DNA from: Methanomicrobia archaeon DTU008
GTDB taxonomy: Archaea; Thermoplasmatota; Thermoplasmata; Methanomassiliicoccales; Methanomassiliicoccaceae
Assembly (NCBI GenBank): GCA_001512965.1
Contig: LFRW01000050.1
Span: forward strand, 1 to 38,375
DNA length: 38,375 nt
Reading direction: 5' to 3'
How positions within the stretch are numbered: the first letter of the stretch is position 1; the number at the start of each line of letters is the position of its first letter. The notes beneath the pieces are model-generated. The model had not been told where the DNA came from and ran no database searches. It saw only the letters and a program-made list of their open reading frames with translations. This document shows positions 24,487-32,212 of the stretch, one piece after another. The position numbers were made by a program, and so were the translations under genes.

Positions 24487-24499
24487 ATCCATCATGGAT
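24487..24499. promoter_or_regulatory. Palindrome upstream of the ilv promoter
   Basis: ATCCAT-c-ATGGAT is a perfect 13-bp palindrome ending 15 nt before the ilv TATA box. It could be an activator or repressor site; no regulator is known. Confidence 0.35.
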
Positions 24500-24513
24500 G
24501 GCCCCCACAATGA

Positions 24514-24521
24514 TTTATATA
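24514..24521 (+). promoter_or_regulatory. TATA box of the ilv operon
   Basis: TTTATATA is a consensus archaeal TATA box. Twenty-six nucleotides on, transcription would start at about 24544, exactly at the ATG of the leader peptide (24545). Confidence 0.65.
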
Positions 24522-24544
24522 CCACTTTCATCATTTCGGTAACG

Positions 24545-24613
24545 ATGTCAAGATGCACCACTAACTCACCGGTCTTTTCTGTCTTGGGTGTAGTGGTAGT
24601 CTTGATTAGGTAG
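24545..24613 (+). CDS. Putative ilv leader peptide rich in Val/Leu/Ile
   Basis: This is a short ORF of 22 codons ending at TAG 24611-24613. Its second half reads VLGVVVVLIR, and nine of its 22 codons are Val, Leu or Ile, including GTA GTG GTA GTC in a row. That mirrors the leader peptides that attenuate ilv operons in enterobacteria, and it sits directly ahead of ilvB. Its ATG is placed where the TATA box predicts transcription to start, so it would be translated as a leaderless message. It is in frame with ilvB, separated by the TAG. Translation is not proven; low-complexity chance is possible for so short an ORF, but context makes the reading attractive. Confidence 0.6.
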   Translation: MSRCTTNSPVFSVLGVVVVLIR

Positions 24614-24658
24614 AGGCATCCATCACTGCTGGGTGTCCTCGATCATTGTAAGGATGTG
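24585..24658 (+). promoter_or_regulatory. Possible attenuator: mutually exclusive pairings before ilvB
   Basis: The segment GCATCCA (24616-24622) can pair with either of two identical copies of TGGGTGT: one inside the leader ORF (24585-24591, over Leu-Gly-Val codons) and one after it (24630-24636). The downstream hairpin is strong: 24613-24621 with 24631-24640, nine pairs and one bulged T. The same GCATCC can also pair with GGATGT (24652-24657), beside the ilvB start, and TCCT (24636-24639) with AGGA (24651-24654). This is a four-segment arrangement like ilv/trp attenuators, drawn by eye. Confidence 0.45.
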
Positions 24659-24664
24659 TTAATT

Positions 24665-26335
24665 TTGAGAGGTTCAAAAGCGGTTCTCACGCTCCTGGAA
24701 CAAAAAGGTGTTGACGTGATGTTCGGGCTTCCTGGAGGGACGACCATGCCCCTCTACGATGACCTGCTCTCGTCTGACATACGCCACGTTCTAGTCCGCC
24801 ATGAGCAGTGCGCGGCCCATATGGCTGACGGTTACGCTCGCGCCACCGGACGCCTTGGCGTCTGCACGTCCACCTCTGGCCCCGGCTCGACCAATCTGAT
24901 TACAGGTGTTGCCACTGCCTATGTGGATTCATCTCCCCTGCTGGTCCTCACCGGACAGGTTGCCACCGGTTCCATCGGCAACAATGCGTTCCAAGAGGCT
25001 GATTCGTTCTCGCTGATGATGCCCATCACGAAGCATAACTTCCGCTGTCTGGACCCGAGCGACATACCTGAAGCGATAAACCGTGGGGTCAGCATCGCCA
25101 CCACAGGCAGGATGGGACCGGTTCACGTCGACCTGCCCAGCGATGTCATGAACAAGCAGGTTCCTGAAGAGGCGTTCAGGCAATCCTTCAACACCCCGCC
25201 GCCCTTGGAGGACCTATCGGCCATTCCCGATGCGATAAGGACCCTCAAGAACGCCCAGCGACCCCTTCTCTTGGTGGGAGGAGGCGTCCAGTGGTCCAAT
25301 GCGTGTTCGGAGGTCCTCCGCCTGGCAGAGATGCTCATGGCACCGGTCGCCACCACGATCATGGCGAAGGGCGCCATCCCTGAGGATCACCCCCTATCGC
25401 TCGGCATAATTGGCATGCATGGGAAGGAATCCGCCCGCCAGGCGTTCGTGGAGACGGACGTCATCCTTGCCGTCGGTACGCGTTTCTCCGATAGAAGCGC
25501 AAGTGGGCAGTCCGAGCTGCCGATGACCACCAAGATCATCCAGATAGACATCGACCCGGGCGAGGCGAGCAAATCCGCAAGGACCCAGGTTCGATTAGTG
25601 GGTGATGCCAAGAAAGCACTGTCCCTGCTCATCCAGGGGCTTGAGCGGCAGAGGGGCGAATCTCCATGGTCGGACCGCATAAGGGAGATCAAGGAGCGTT
25701 GCCAATGCACGATCGACTTCGATACCAACCCCGTGCTGCCCCAGACGGTCATCTCCCGGCTGAACAAACTGCTCCCCCATGACAGTATCATCACCACCGA
25801 GGTCGGACAGAACCAGATGTGGGCGGCCCACTTCTTCCAGGCTCGATACCCGCGGCAGTTCATAACCTCAGGCGGCTTCGGCACCATGGGCTTCGGGTTC
25901 CCTGCGGCCATCGGTGCGAAGTGCGCCTGCCCTGAGAAGACGGTGGTCGACATAGCCGGCGACGGAAGCATACAGATGGTCTTCCAGGAATTCGCTACGG
26001 CGGTCTCGGAGGACCTGCCCGTCATCGTGGTGGTCTTCAACAACGGATGGCTCGGCATGGTCAGGCAGTGGCAGAAGCTGTTCAATGACAGAAGGTTCTC
26101 AGGCACCCAGCTGGCAAACAATCCTGACTTCGTCAAGCTGGCACAGGCCTACGGCGCCGATGGCGTCCGAGTCGATCGATCCTCTGAACTGGACGAGGCG
26201 ATAAAGAACGCGGTGGCCTCGGAGGTCCCGTACATAATAGATGTCATCGTCGACCCGGAGGAAGACGTCCTCCCCATGATCCCGCCAGGAGGCGGAGCGA
26301 AGAACATAATACGAGGTAGGTGCGGATGGAACTGA
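24665..26335 (+). CDS. ilvB: Acetolactate synthase, large subunit
   Basis: This catalytic subunit makes acetolactate from two pyruvates, opening valine, leucine and isoleucine synthesis. Of 556 residues, the opening FGLPGGTTMPLYDDL, HEQCAAHMADGYARATG (with the catalytic Glu), GPGSTNLITGVATAY, LTGQV, and the C-terminal TPP motif GDGSIQMVFQEFATAV...VVFNN are all present. The family usually starts at M-[x]GA/S-E/K-A, so TTG 24665 (LRGSKAV) is preferred; GTG 24656 is 3 codons upstream. It overlaps the ilvN-like gene. Confidence 0.93.
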   Translation: MRGSKAVLTLLEQKGVDVMFGLPGGTTMPLYDDLLSSDIRHVLVRHEQCAAHMADGYARATGRLGVCTSTSGPGSTNLITGVATAYVDSSPLLVLTGQVATGSIGNNAFQEADSFSLMMPITKHNFRCLDPSDIPEAINRGVSIATTGRMGPVHVDLPSDVMNKQVPEEAFRQSFNTPPPLEDLSAIPDAIRTLKNAQRPLLLVGGGVQWSNACSEVLRLAEMLMAPVATTIMAKGAIPEDHPLSLGIIGMHGKESARQAFVETDVILAVGTRFSDRSASGQSELPMTTKIIQIDIDPGEASKSARTQVRLVGDAKKALSLLIQGLERQRGESPWSDRIREIKERCQCTIDFDTNPVLPQTVISRLNKLLPHDSIITTEVGQNQMWAAHFFQARYPRQFITSGGFGTMGFGFPAAIGAKCACPEKTVVDIAGDGSIQMVFQEFATAVSEDLPVIVVVFNNGWLGMVRQWQKLFNDRRFSGTQLANNPDFVKLAQAYGADGVRVDRSSELDEAIKNAVASEVPYIIDVIVDPEEDVLPMIPPGGGAKNIIRGRCGWN

Positions 26336-26685
26336 TGAAGATAGTCGGAAATGACACCCCAGGGCTCTTCCAGAGAGTCCTGGTGGAGCTAGGAAGAAGA
26401 AAGATAGACGTTGAAAAGGCATTCATGGCAAGGAGCGACGGACTGATAACGATAGTCGTCGAGGCCAACACCGGAACGATGAACGGCCGGTTGCTCCACG
26501 CCCTGACGGCGCTGCAGGATGTCGTCTCTGCGGAGTACCTCAACGAGGATCACTTCTGCTTCTGGGAGTCATCACCCGTCAAAGGCTCCGACTACCTCCT
26601 TGCCTGCGGCGCCGATAAGGATGCTGGATTCATGAAAAAGGTCGCCGAACATTGTTTATATCGCGGTACGAATTCGCGGGGCTGA
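26326..26685 (+). CDS. ilvN: ACT-domain protein, acetolactate synthase small-subunit-like
   Basis: This is a 119-residue protein with an N-terminal ACT domain (MKIVGNDTPGLFQRVLVELGRRKIDVEKAFMA), overlapping the ilvB stop by 10 nt. By position it is the regulatory subunit that gives feedback inhibition by valine. It is shorter than the usual IlvN of about 160 residues, and the C-terminal half is divergent, so I treat the symbol as a position-based call. Confidence 0.7.
   Translation: MELMKIVGNDTPGLFQRVLVELGRRKIDVEKAFMARSDGLITIVVEANTGTMNGRLLHALTALQDVVSAEYLNEDHFCFWESSPVKGSDYLLACGADKDAGFMKKVAEHCLYRGTNSRG
26654..26661 (+). promoter_or_regulatory. Internal TATA box for ilvC
   Basis: GTTTATAT lies at the 3' end of the ilvN-like gene and predicts transcription from about 26683. 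ilvC then has a GGTGA site (26691-26695). A TCGCGG direct repeat follows the TATA box. Confidence 0.5.
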
Positions 26686-26700
26686 AATAACGGTGAAACA

Positions 26701-27690
26701 ATGGCGACGACCATTTATCATGACTCGGATGCAGACCTTGGAGCGTTGAAGGGCAAGAAGATAGCGGTCATCGGATACGGCAACCAGGGAAGGGCACAGG
26801 CGCTATGCCTCTATGACTCTGGCCTTGACGTAGTGGTCGGGGTCCGAAAGAACGGCAAGTCCTGGGACAACGCCCAGAAGGACGGCCTCAAGGTCGCCGA
26901 GATCCCCGATGCCACCAAGGGCGCCGACGTGGTCATGATGCTGCTACCCGATGAGGTACAGCCCCGCATCTACGAGGAACAGATCGCACCTAATCTGAAG
27001 GAGGGAGCAGCACTAGAGTTCGCCCATGGATTCGCCATCACCTTTGGACTCATCACTCCGCCCGCCAGTTGCGACGTGATCATGATGGCTCCAAAGTCCC
27101 CGGGCCGCATGGTGCGGCAGACCTTTACCGAGGGCTTCGGCGTGCCGGCACTGATCGCCGTGCACCAGGACGCCACCGGGAACGCCAAGAAGCTCGCTCT
27201 CGCCCTGGCGAAAGGTATCGGCGCGACCAAGGCCGGGGTTCTTGAGACAGACTTCCGCGAGGAGGCCACTTCCGACCTGTTCGGCGAGCAGGCCGTGCTG
27301 TGCGGTGGCGTGACCGCGCTCATCCAGGCCGGCTTCGACACGCTGGTGAAGAACGGCTACCGTCCCGAGATCGCCTACTTCGAGGTCCTGCACGAACTGA
27401 AGCTGATCGTCGACCTCATCCAGGCCGGCGGAATGATGCACATGTGGAACTCGGTGTCCAACACCGCGGAGTTCGGCGGGCTGACAAGGAGGGACCGGGT
27501 CATCAACGCCGAGTCACGGAAGGCCATGGAGGCCATCCTCGAGGAGATCAACTCCGGCAAGTTCGCCGAGGAGTGGACCAAGGAGTGGCCCAACGATCTG
27601 GCGAACATGAAGAAGCTCGAGGCCGAGGAGGCCGAGAAGGAGATCGAGAAAGTAGGCAAGGAGATCCGCGCCCTCTTCGAGCGAAAATAA
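26701..27690 (+). CDS. ilvC: Ketol-acid reductoisomerase
   Basis: IlvC isomerises and reduces acetolactate or acetohydroxybutyrate in branched-chain amino acid synthesis. The 329-residue class I enzyme has the Rossmann motif GYGNQGRAQAL, a cofactor loop VRKNGKSWDNA, EFAHGF, MAPKSPG, the metal-binding ETDFREEATSDLFGEQAVLCGG, and the all-helical C-terminus with NSVSNTAEFG. It is preceded by GGTGA and its own internal promoter but clearly belongs to the ilv cluster. Confidence 0.95.
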   Translation: MATTIYHDSDADLGALKGKKIAVIGYGNQGRAQALCLYDSGLDVVVGVRKNGKSWDNAQKDGLKVAEIPDATKGADVVMMLLPDEVQPRIYEEQIAPNLKEGAALEFAHGFAITFGLITPPASCDVIMMAPKSPGRMVRQTFTEGFGVPALIAVHQDATGNAKKLALALAKGIGATKAGVLETDFREEATSDLFGEQAVLCGGVTALIQAGFDTLVKNGYRPEIAYFEVLHELKLIVDLIQAGGMMHMWNSVSNTAEFGGLTRRDRVINAESRKAMEAILEEINSGKFAEEWTKEWPNDLANMKKLEAEEAEKEIEKVGKEIRALFERK

Positions 27691-27717
27691 ACCCCTTTCT
27701 CAAACACCCCTTCCCAT

Positions 27718-27732
27718 CATTTATCTTTTTAT
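27718..27732 (+). terminator. T-rich tract after ilvC
   Basis: The stretch around CATTTATCTTTTTATAG follows ilvC without a clear hairpin. T-rich tracts alone can terminate archaeal transcription, so this is a candidate only. Confidence 0.3.
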
Positions 27733-27772
27733 AGTCAGTATCGCCGATGAGCGGGCTGACCGTTGTTGCATC

Positions 27773-28615
27773 TCATTCGATCATTGGCCTGTGTGCATAT
27801 GTGGTCATGTGCAGGGGAAAATTGGTCTCCGCCAGATAGCCCAGGTCTGTCAGATATCTTTCCAACGTGTAGCAGGTCTTCTGCCCTTCCACTTCATGAT
27901 ATGATGCTATGGCAACTTTGACATCATTGCCCATAAGGATCTTCTTGGCACCCTTCATCGCTTCGATCTCCGCCCCCTCTATGTCCATCTTGATGAAGTC
28001 CACATGATCCACGCCCAATCGCCCAAGTTCATGATCCAGTGCGACGACGTCCACCTCGCCGTTCGCCACATGCCTCTGGTTGACGTTGCAGCGCAGTTCA
28101 TCGGGAGATATGGCGGAATAATCCTCTCCGTACTCGCAGAAGGTCATTCGACGATCCGTTGACCAGAGTCCCTTGGGAACGATCATAACATTGTCAAGCC
28201 TGTTGAGCTCGATGTTCTCTTTCAGCCTCTCCAGGCTATGGCGGTCCGGTTCGAATGCGATCACCTTGCCTCCCGGCCCGACCAGCTTGGCCGCCAGCAC
28301 AGTGAAGGCACCGCGATAGGCCCCCGCGTCGACCACGATGTCACCTGGACGGGGTGAATGGCGCAGCATGTATCCATTGAGGGCTGCCAGCTCCAGCTCG
28401 TTAAAGTGATCGCAAATGTACTGGTAGGAATGCCCGCGGTAGGTAACCTTCACCAGGCCAACCTTCTGCCTGACCCGGAAACCCCTATAGATCGAGGTCT
28501 CGTCCCATCGTCTGCTGTACAACATCGAGTGCAGCTCGTCTCGCAGTGCGGATGGCGGCAGCAGGGGAACAAGATGGAACTCCACCGCGCGGAGGAACAG
28601 GTCTGCTGGATTCAT
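27773..28615 (-). CDS. FkbM-family methyltransferase
   Basis: This is a 280-residue SAM-dependent methyltransferase of the FkbM type. Motif I is VVDAGAYRGAFTVLAAKLV (about residue 93), followed by KVIAFEPDRHSLERLKENI and the FkbM signature FIKMDIEGAEIEAMKGA. Family members often methylate sugars or glycolipids, but the substrate here is unknown. It is a single gene with its own minus-strand AT-rich promoter region at about 28641-28654. Confidence 0.9.
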   Translation of the reverse strand: MNPADLFLRAVEFHLVPLLPPSALRDELHSMLYSRRWDETSIYRGFRVRQKVGLVKVTYRGHSYQYICDHFNELELAALNGYMLRHSPRPGDIVVDAGAYRGAFTVLAAKLVGPGGKVIAFEPDRHSLERLKENIELNRLDNVMIVPKGLWSTDRRMTFCEYGEDYSAISPDELRCNVNQRHVANGEVDVVALDHELGRLGVDHVDFIKMDIEGAEIEAMKGAKKILMGNDVKVAIASYHEVEGQKTCYTLERYLTDLGYLAETNFPLHMTTYAHRPMIE

Positions 28616-28712
28616 GCTCGTGCATGTCCTTTACCAATCCAGATAAAAGATATTTCCCATGGCGCCCTGATGGAGTAAGAGATAACTATCACTGTTCACT
28701 TAATCATACGAA

Positions 28713-29084
28713 ATGACCAAACGCATCCTTCTCATGATCGGTGATCATGATTTCGAGGTCGAGCTCAACGATACCGATGCAGCCAACGCCATATGGCTGG
28801 CCGCTCCGTTCGAAGCTCGGACGAACGCATGGGGCGAGGAAATATACTTCGAGGTGCCGGCCGATGCCAAGCTGGAGAATGGACGAAAGGTCCTGGAACC
28901 GGGCGAGGTGGCGTACTGGCCCCAGGGGAGGGCGCTATGCGTCTTCTACGGGCCGACCCCCGTAAGCAAGGACGGGCGGCCGGAGGCGATCTCCGATGTC
29001 ACGCCGATAGGCCGTTTGGTCGGCGACCCGCGTCGTTTCGAGGCAGTGGGCGACCGCATGAAGGTCCTTGTCCGGAGGCTGTGA
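28713..29084 (+). CDS. Cyclophilin-like fold protein (TM1367/COG2164 type)
   Basis: This protein has 123 residues and matches the small archaeal/thermophile cyclophilin-like family (TM1367 type): LLMIGDHDFEVEL, NAIWLAAPFEA, WGEEIYFEVP, VAYWPQGRALCVFYGPTP and GRLVGDP are its hallmark segments. True prolyl isomerase activity is not established for the family. It is two nucleotides ahead of the next gene, so the pair is an operon. Confidence 0.85.
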   Translation: MTKRILLMIGDHDFEVELNDTDAANAIWLAAPFEARTNAWGEEIYFEVPADAKLENGRKVLEPGEVAYWPQGRALCVFYGPTPVSKDGRPEAISDVTPIGRLVGDPRRFEAVGDRMKVLVRRL

Positions 29085-29086
29085 AC

Positions 29087-29563
29087 ATGGCTGGCGAGGC
29101 GTTGCTAAAGAAAGGGGATCACGTCATCTATTCGGTCATCGGCAATGTGGGCACGACCCAGGTGCAGGGCATCATGGCTATCAAGGTCGTCAAGGTCAAG
29201 AACGGCGAATACCTCGTGGACGTCCTGCCCAAGGGCGTACCTTTCCTCAAGCGCGCCCGGCTTAAGTTCCCATTCGACGGCAACGACCTATCGGACCTGG
29301 GCGGAGTCCTGGCCGGCTGGTCGGTTCGAGCCGATGGCACAAGGATGGGTGAGGAAACCGTCCCCACCAAGTTCGGGGACAGGAAGTTGGTGCGCTACCA
29401 GCGCATCGAGGCCAAGGACGACGGCAATATACAGACGGAGCAGTTCGTCGATCCAGTGCACAACTTCCCGTACGCTTCCCGGATGTCCGGCCAAAGCGGT
29501 GAGGTGCAGTTCGGCATCATGGAGACGAACATCTCCTGGATCAAGGAATCCCAGGATATCTAG
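29087..29563 (+). CDS. Protein of unknown function
   Basis: I do not recognise this 158-residue protein. It is soluble, mostly beta by pattern, with no Cys and no membrane segment, and segments such as KVVKVKNGEYLVDVLPKG suggest a beta-barrel-like fold. The start is ATG 29087 behind GGAGG; a longer frame upstream overlaps the cyclophilin-like gene and is rejected. Its place in that gene's operon is the only clue to function. Confidence 0.7.
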   Translation: MAGEALLKKGDHVIYSVIGNVGTTQVQGIMAIKVVKVKNGEYLVDVLPKGVPFLKRARLKFPFDGNDLSDLGGVLAGWSVRADGTRMGEETVPTKFGDRKLVRYQRIEAKDDGNIQTEQFVDPVHNFPYASRMSGQSGEVQFGIMETNISWIKESQDI

Positions 29564-29767
29564 GTTCGTCAGGTCGGCGCTCAATATCTGGGCGAGCGGT
29601 CGATCCGGGCCAGGGTCCTGGCCGACGTTCCGCCAGCCCGCCCTCTCCTGACATTGGCCTGACCGATCCCCGGGACGCTGTCATCATGGATTGCAGATGA
29701 CATCACCACGGCCCGCCGATCCATGTCCGCGACCTCTCCACCCTTTAGATCGGGAAGTCACGCATGC
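29564..29767. repeat. Intergenic region with two hairpins
   Basis: Two perfect inverted repeats lie here: GGCCAGG (29608-29614) with CCTGGCC (29617-29623), and TGTCATC (29679-29685) with GATGACA (29696-29702). Neither has a T-tract. No ORF with a convincing start is seen. Confidence 0.35.
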
Positions 29768-30853
29768 TCACACCGCCCTCAGCCGCTTGTCCGCCGAGGT
29801 CAACATCTCGTAGCCGTCCTTGGTGACGCGGATATCATCCTCGATGCGCACCCCTCCCTCGCCCGGAATATATATGCCAGGCTCGACCGTCATGACCATG
29901 TTCTCCTCCAGGACGAGATCGTCATTGGGCGCCATCCGGCCGCCGTCGTGGACCGCCAGCCCGAGGCCGTGGCCTGTAGAGTGAATAAGTCCGCCGGGGA
30001 AGCCGGAGCCCTCGATGTGTTCCCTGGCGGCGGCGTCCACATCCCTTCCCCTGGCTCCGGCCCGAATGGCATCCAGCGCCTTCTGCTGAGCTTCCAGCAC
30101 CACCTGGTACACGCGCTCGAACTTCTCTGGCACGGAGCCGAGGAAGTATGTTCGTGTGATGTCCGAACAATATCGGTCGTACTTGCATCCGAAATCGAAC
30201 AGGGCCGGTTCGCCCGGTCTCAGCTTCCGGTCCCCCGTATGGTAGTGAGGTTCGGCCGAGCCAGCTCCGAAGGCTGATATCGTATCGAACGACGTCCCGG
30301 TGGCGCCGAGCTTCTGCATGCGGTATGCTATCTCTGCCCCCATCTCGCTCTCGCTCACGCCCTCCACAAGCATCGACGGTATCTCATCCGCCACCCTGGA
30401 GGCGATGTCGCACGCCTTGCGAATGGCATCGATCTCATCTTCATCCTTGACCAGGCGGGCCGCCTTTATCGCGTCTCCGACGTCCGTGAGCTGCGCATGT
30501 GGCGCCATTCTCCTGACGAGCATGGCGTTGGCATGAGTGATGCCTGCAGCGTTTATCCCCAATCGCCCAACACCCCGCAGGGCCTCGGCCAGCAAGGCGT
30601 CCCTCTCAGCCTTGTTGGCGAACACCGAGATCTCGGCGCTCGACGTCCGGGCGGAGGTCTCTTCAAGGCGGGAGGTGATGAGCTGCAGCCTACCATCGGG
30701 CCACAGGATCGCTGGGCACTCCTCGAACAGGCCGCCCTTGATGCCAGTGGCGTAGAAGAAGGAGACGTCGATGAGGGGTTCCTCGGAACTCATCAATAGG
30801 ATCGCATCAACAGGCTCATCGATTCTGGAGAAGATCCGCTGCACTCGGTTCAT
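29768..30853 (-). CDS. pepQ: M24-family Xaa-Pro aminopeptidase/dipeptidase
   Basis: This is a 361-residue metallopeptidase with an N-terminal creatinase-like domain and the pita-bread catalytic domain. Metal ligands are in LFDFGCKYDRYCSDITR (two Asp), HSTGHGLGLAVHDG (His), MTVEPGIYIPGEGG (Glu) and RIEDD (Glu). It cleaves X-Pro bonds or dipeptides in peptide turnover. PepP and PepQ types cannot be separated by eye, so the symbol is tentative. Confidence 0.88.
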   Translation of the reverse strand: MNRVQRIFSRIDEPVDAILLMSSEEPLIDVSFFYATGIKGGLFEECPAILWPDGRLQLITSRLEETSARTSSAEISVFANKAERDALLAEALRGVGRLGINAAGITHANAMLVRRMAPHAQLTDVGDAIKAARLVKDEDEIDAIRKACDIASRVADEIPSMLVEGVSESEMGAEIAYRMQKLGATGTSFDTISAFGAGSAEPHYHTGDRKLRPGEPALFDFGCKYDRYCSDITRTYFLGSVPEKFERVYQVVLEAQQKALDAIRAGARGRDVDAAAREHIEGSGFPGGLIHSTGHGLGLAVHDGGRMAPNDDLVLEENMVMTVEPGIYIPGEGGVRIEDDIRVTKDGYEMLTSADKRLRAV

Positions 30854-30892
30854 CGGCTCACTGGGTAGTGAGCATCAGATGGCGGCTTATAA

Positions 30893-31651
30893 TTACCTCT
30901 GCCTGCTGCCTTCGACCACCGCTGATATCCTGGCAGAGAGGTTGGCCGGTTCGTTCAACCTCTGTCCGTGACGATCGAAGAGGTCCCCATCCCGTATGTT
31001 TATCTGTTCGCTAACCAGTAGCTTCAGCGCCTCGATCAGGAGGGGGACCTCCCTTTCCACCTCCCGCGCCCGTATCGCCTCGGCCAATCTCTCCTTGGGC
31101 ACGTTCTCCCTAAGATCATCTATCGAGAACGAATCGAATGCGATGGGGGTGCCGCAATCCAGGACCGGGCTGCAAACGTGCACCGTTGCGCCATAACAGC
31201 GGTCTGGGCTCTCGGCCACCTTGGTGACGATCTCCTTCCACGTACCCTTGTAAGTGTCAGGAAGGGCGGGATGAAGGTTGATCAGCACATGACGCCGGCA
31301 GGTCTCCGGGTCCACGATGAGCATATAGCCGGCCAGCACACCCAGGTCCATCGGATAGGGGGCGATGCGATCCCTCAACCCTTCCCCATAGGCGTCCCGC
31401 CATGCCTCCATATCCTTCTCTTTGAGGTCCGGCCGGAAAGTATCGGACGGGAAGATGATGACCGGAACGTCGTTCTGCTCGGCCATCTCGATGAGCTTCC
31501 TGCGGTACTCGTTGTCCTTCACCTCTCGGTTGATGAAGACGAAGGATATCTGGGCGTCGATCTCGCCATCTCTGATGGCATCCATCATCGTTTTGAAAAG
31601 TCCGTAGGAGCCCGGGCCCCTTGCGGTCGTGAACCAGCCTATCCTCTTCAT
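30893..31651 (-). CDS. PurN-like formyltransferase
   Basis: This 252-residue protein belongs to the formyltransferase family of phosphoribosylglycinamide formyltransferase (PurN): LAGYMLIV, INLHPALPDTYKG, the catalytic-Asp region (VLDCGTPIAFDSF) and a GATVHVCSP segment. Compared with short PurN (about 190 residues) it is long, with an extended N-terminus and C-terminus, so the substrate may differ. GTG 31657 is an alternative start. A TATA box on the minus strand (31685-31693) points to a nearly leaderless message. Confidence 0.78.
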   Translation of the reverse strand: MKRIGWFTTARGPGSYGLFKTMMDAIRDGEIDAQISFVFINREVKDNEYRRKLIEMAEQNDVPVIIFPSDTFRPDLKEKDMEAWRDAYGEGLRDRIAPYPMDLGVLAGYMLIVDPETCRRHVLINLHPALPDTYKGTWKEIVTKVAESPDRCYGATVHVCSPVLDCGTPIAFDSFSIDDLRENVPKERLAEAIRAREVEREVPLLIEALKLLVSEQINIRDGDLFDRHGQRLNEPANLSARISAVVEGSRQR

Positions 31652-31684
31652 CGTCACCCGCTCATCGATGGGATTGATGCATCG

Positions 31685-31693
31685 ATATATAAA
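31685..31693 (-). promoter_or_regulatory. TATA box for the PurN-like gene
   Basis: On the minus strand this reads TTTATATAT, about 30 nt before the GTG/ATG starts. Confidence 0.55.
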
Positions 31694-31785
31694 TTCTCCA
31701 ACCTGGCGAGGTCGGGCTGAAGCCTCTGATGCCCCACCGACGATCCATCCTTCCGTCGGTCGTCAAGGAATGTACAATTACAATT

Positions 31786-31795
31786 TTTTATATAA
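31786..31795 (+). promoter_or_regulatory. TATA box for the H1-like gene
   Basis: TTTATATAAT is a strong TATA box in a long AT run. It predicts transcription near 31815, with GGTGA at 31831-31835 and ATG at 31841. Confidence 0.6.
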
Positions 31796-31840
31796 TAAAA
31801 AGGAGTGTAGCGTAATAGAGAAAGAAATACGGTGATTCAT

Positions 31841-32182
31841 ATGGTAACGCTGGGTACCGCTTTCGAGGATCTCGACAACGAGCTGGAAAGCATGCTGGAC
31901 ATGATCTCTGAGGCCCTTGACCTCCTAGAGAAGGACAAGAAGGAGGAGGCAATGGAGATGCTGGCCGATCTGGAAGAGGCAATGCTCGACTTCCTTGACT
32001 ACGAAGAGTGCGAAGAGGAGGATATCGAGGAGGTCTTGGAGGAAGAGATCGAGGAACCAGCTCCCGCCAAGAAGCCGGCTGCCAAGGGGGCGAAGAAGCC
32101 TGCAGCAAAGGAGACCAAGAAACCGGCTGCAAAGGCTCCCGCCAAGAAGCCCGCGGCTAAGAAGGCCACGGCAAAGAAGTAA
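31841..32182 (+). CDS. Acidic protein with histone H1-like Lys/Ala/Pro tail
   Basis: This is a 113-residue protein of two halves. Residues 1-72 are strongly acidic and helical (coiled-coil-like, with DLLEKDKKEEAMEML). Residues 73-113 are a lysine/alanine/proline tail with four copies of KKPAAK, like the C-terminus of eukaryotic H1 or bacterial H1-like proteins. The tail suggests nucleic-acid binding; the acidic half may interact with proteins or mask the tail. No known archaeal family is recognised. ATG 31841 follows GGTGA by 5 nt. A hairpin terminator follows directly, so it is a single-gene unit with a strong promoter. Confidence 0.82.
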   Translation: MVTLGTAFEDLDNELESMLDMISEALDLLEKDKKEEAMEMLADLEEAMLDFLDYEECEEEDIEEVLEEEIEEPAPAKKPAAKGAKKPAAKETKKPAAKAPAKKPAAKKATAKK

Positions 32183-32189
32183 AACCCTT

Positions 32190-32210
32190 CGCCCCTAGGG
32201 GCGTCCTCTT
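32190..32210 (+). terminator. Palindromic terminator between the H1-like gene and nadX
   Basis: CGCCCCTAGGGGCG (32190-32203) is a perfect palindrome followed by TCCTCTTTTT. It may serve both convergent genes. Confidence 0.7.
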
Positions 32211-32212
32211 TT

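Noticed and set aside
28793-29086. N-terminal extension of the unknown protein at 29087
   Set aside because: It overlaps the cyclophilin-like gene in another frame; GGAGG points to ATG 29087.
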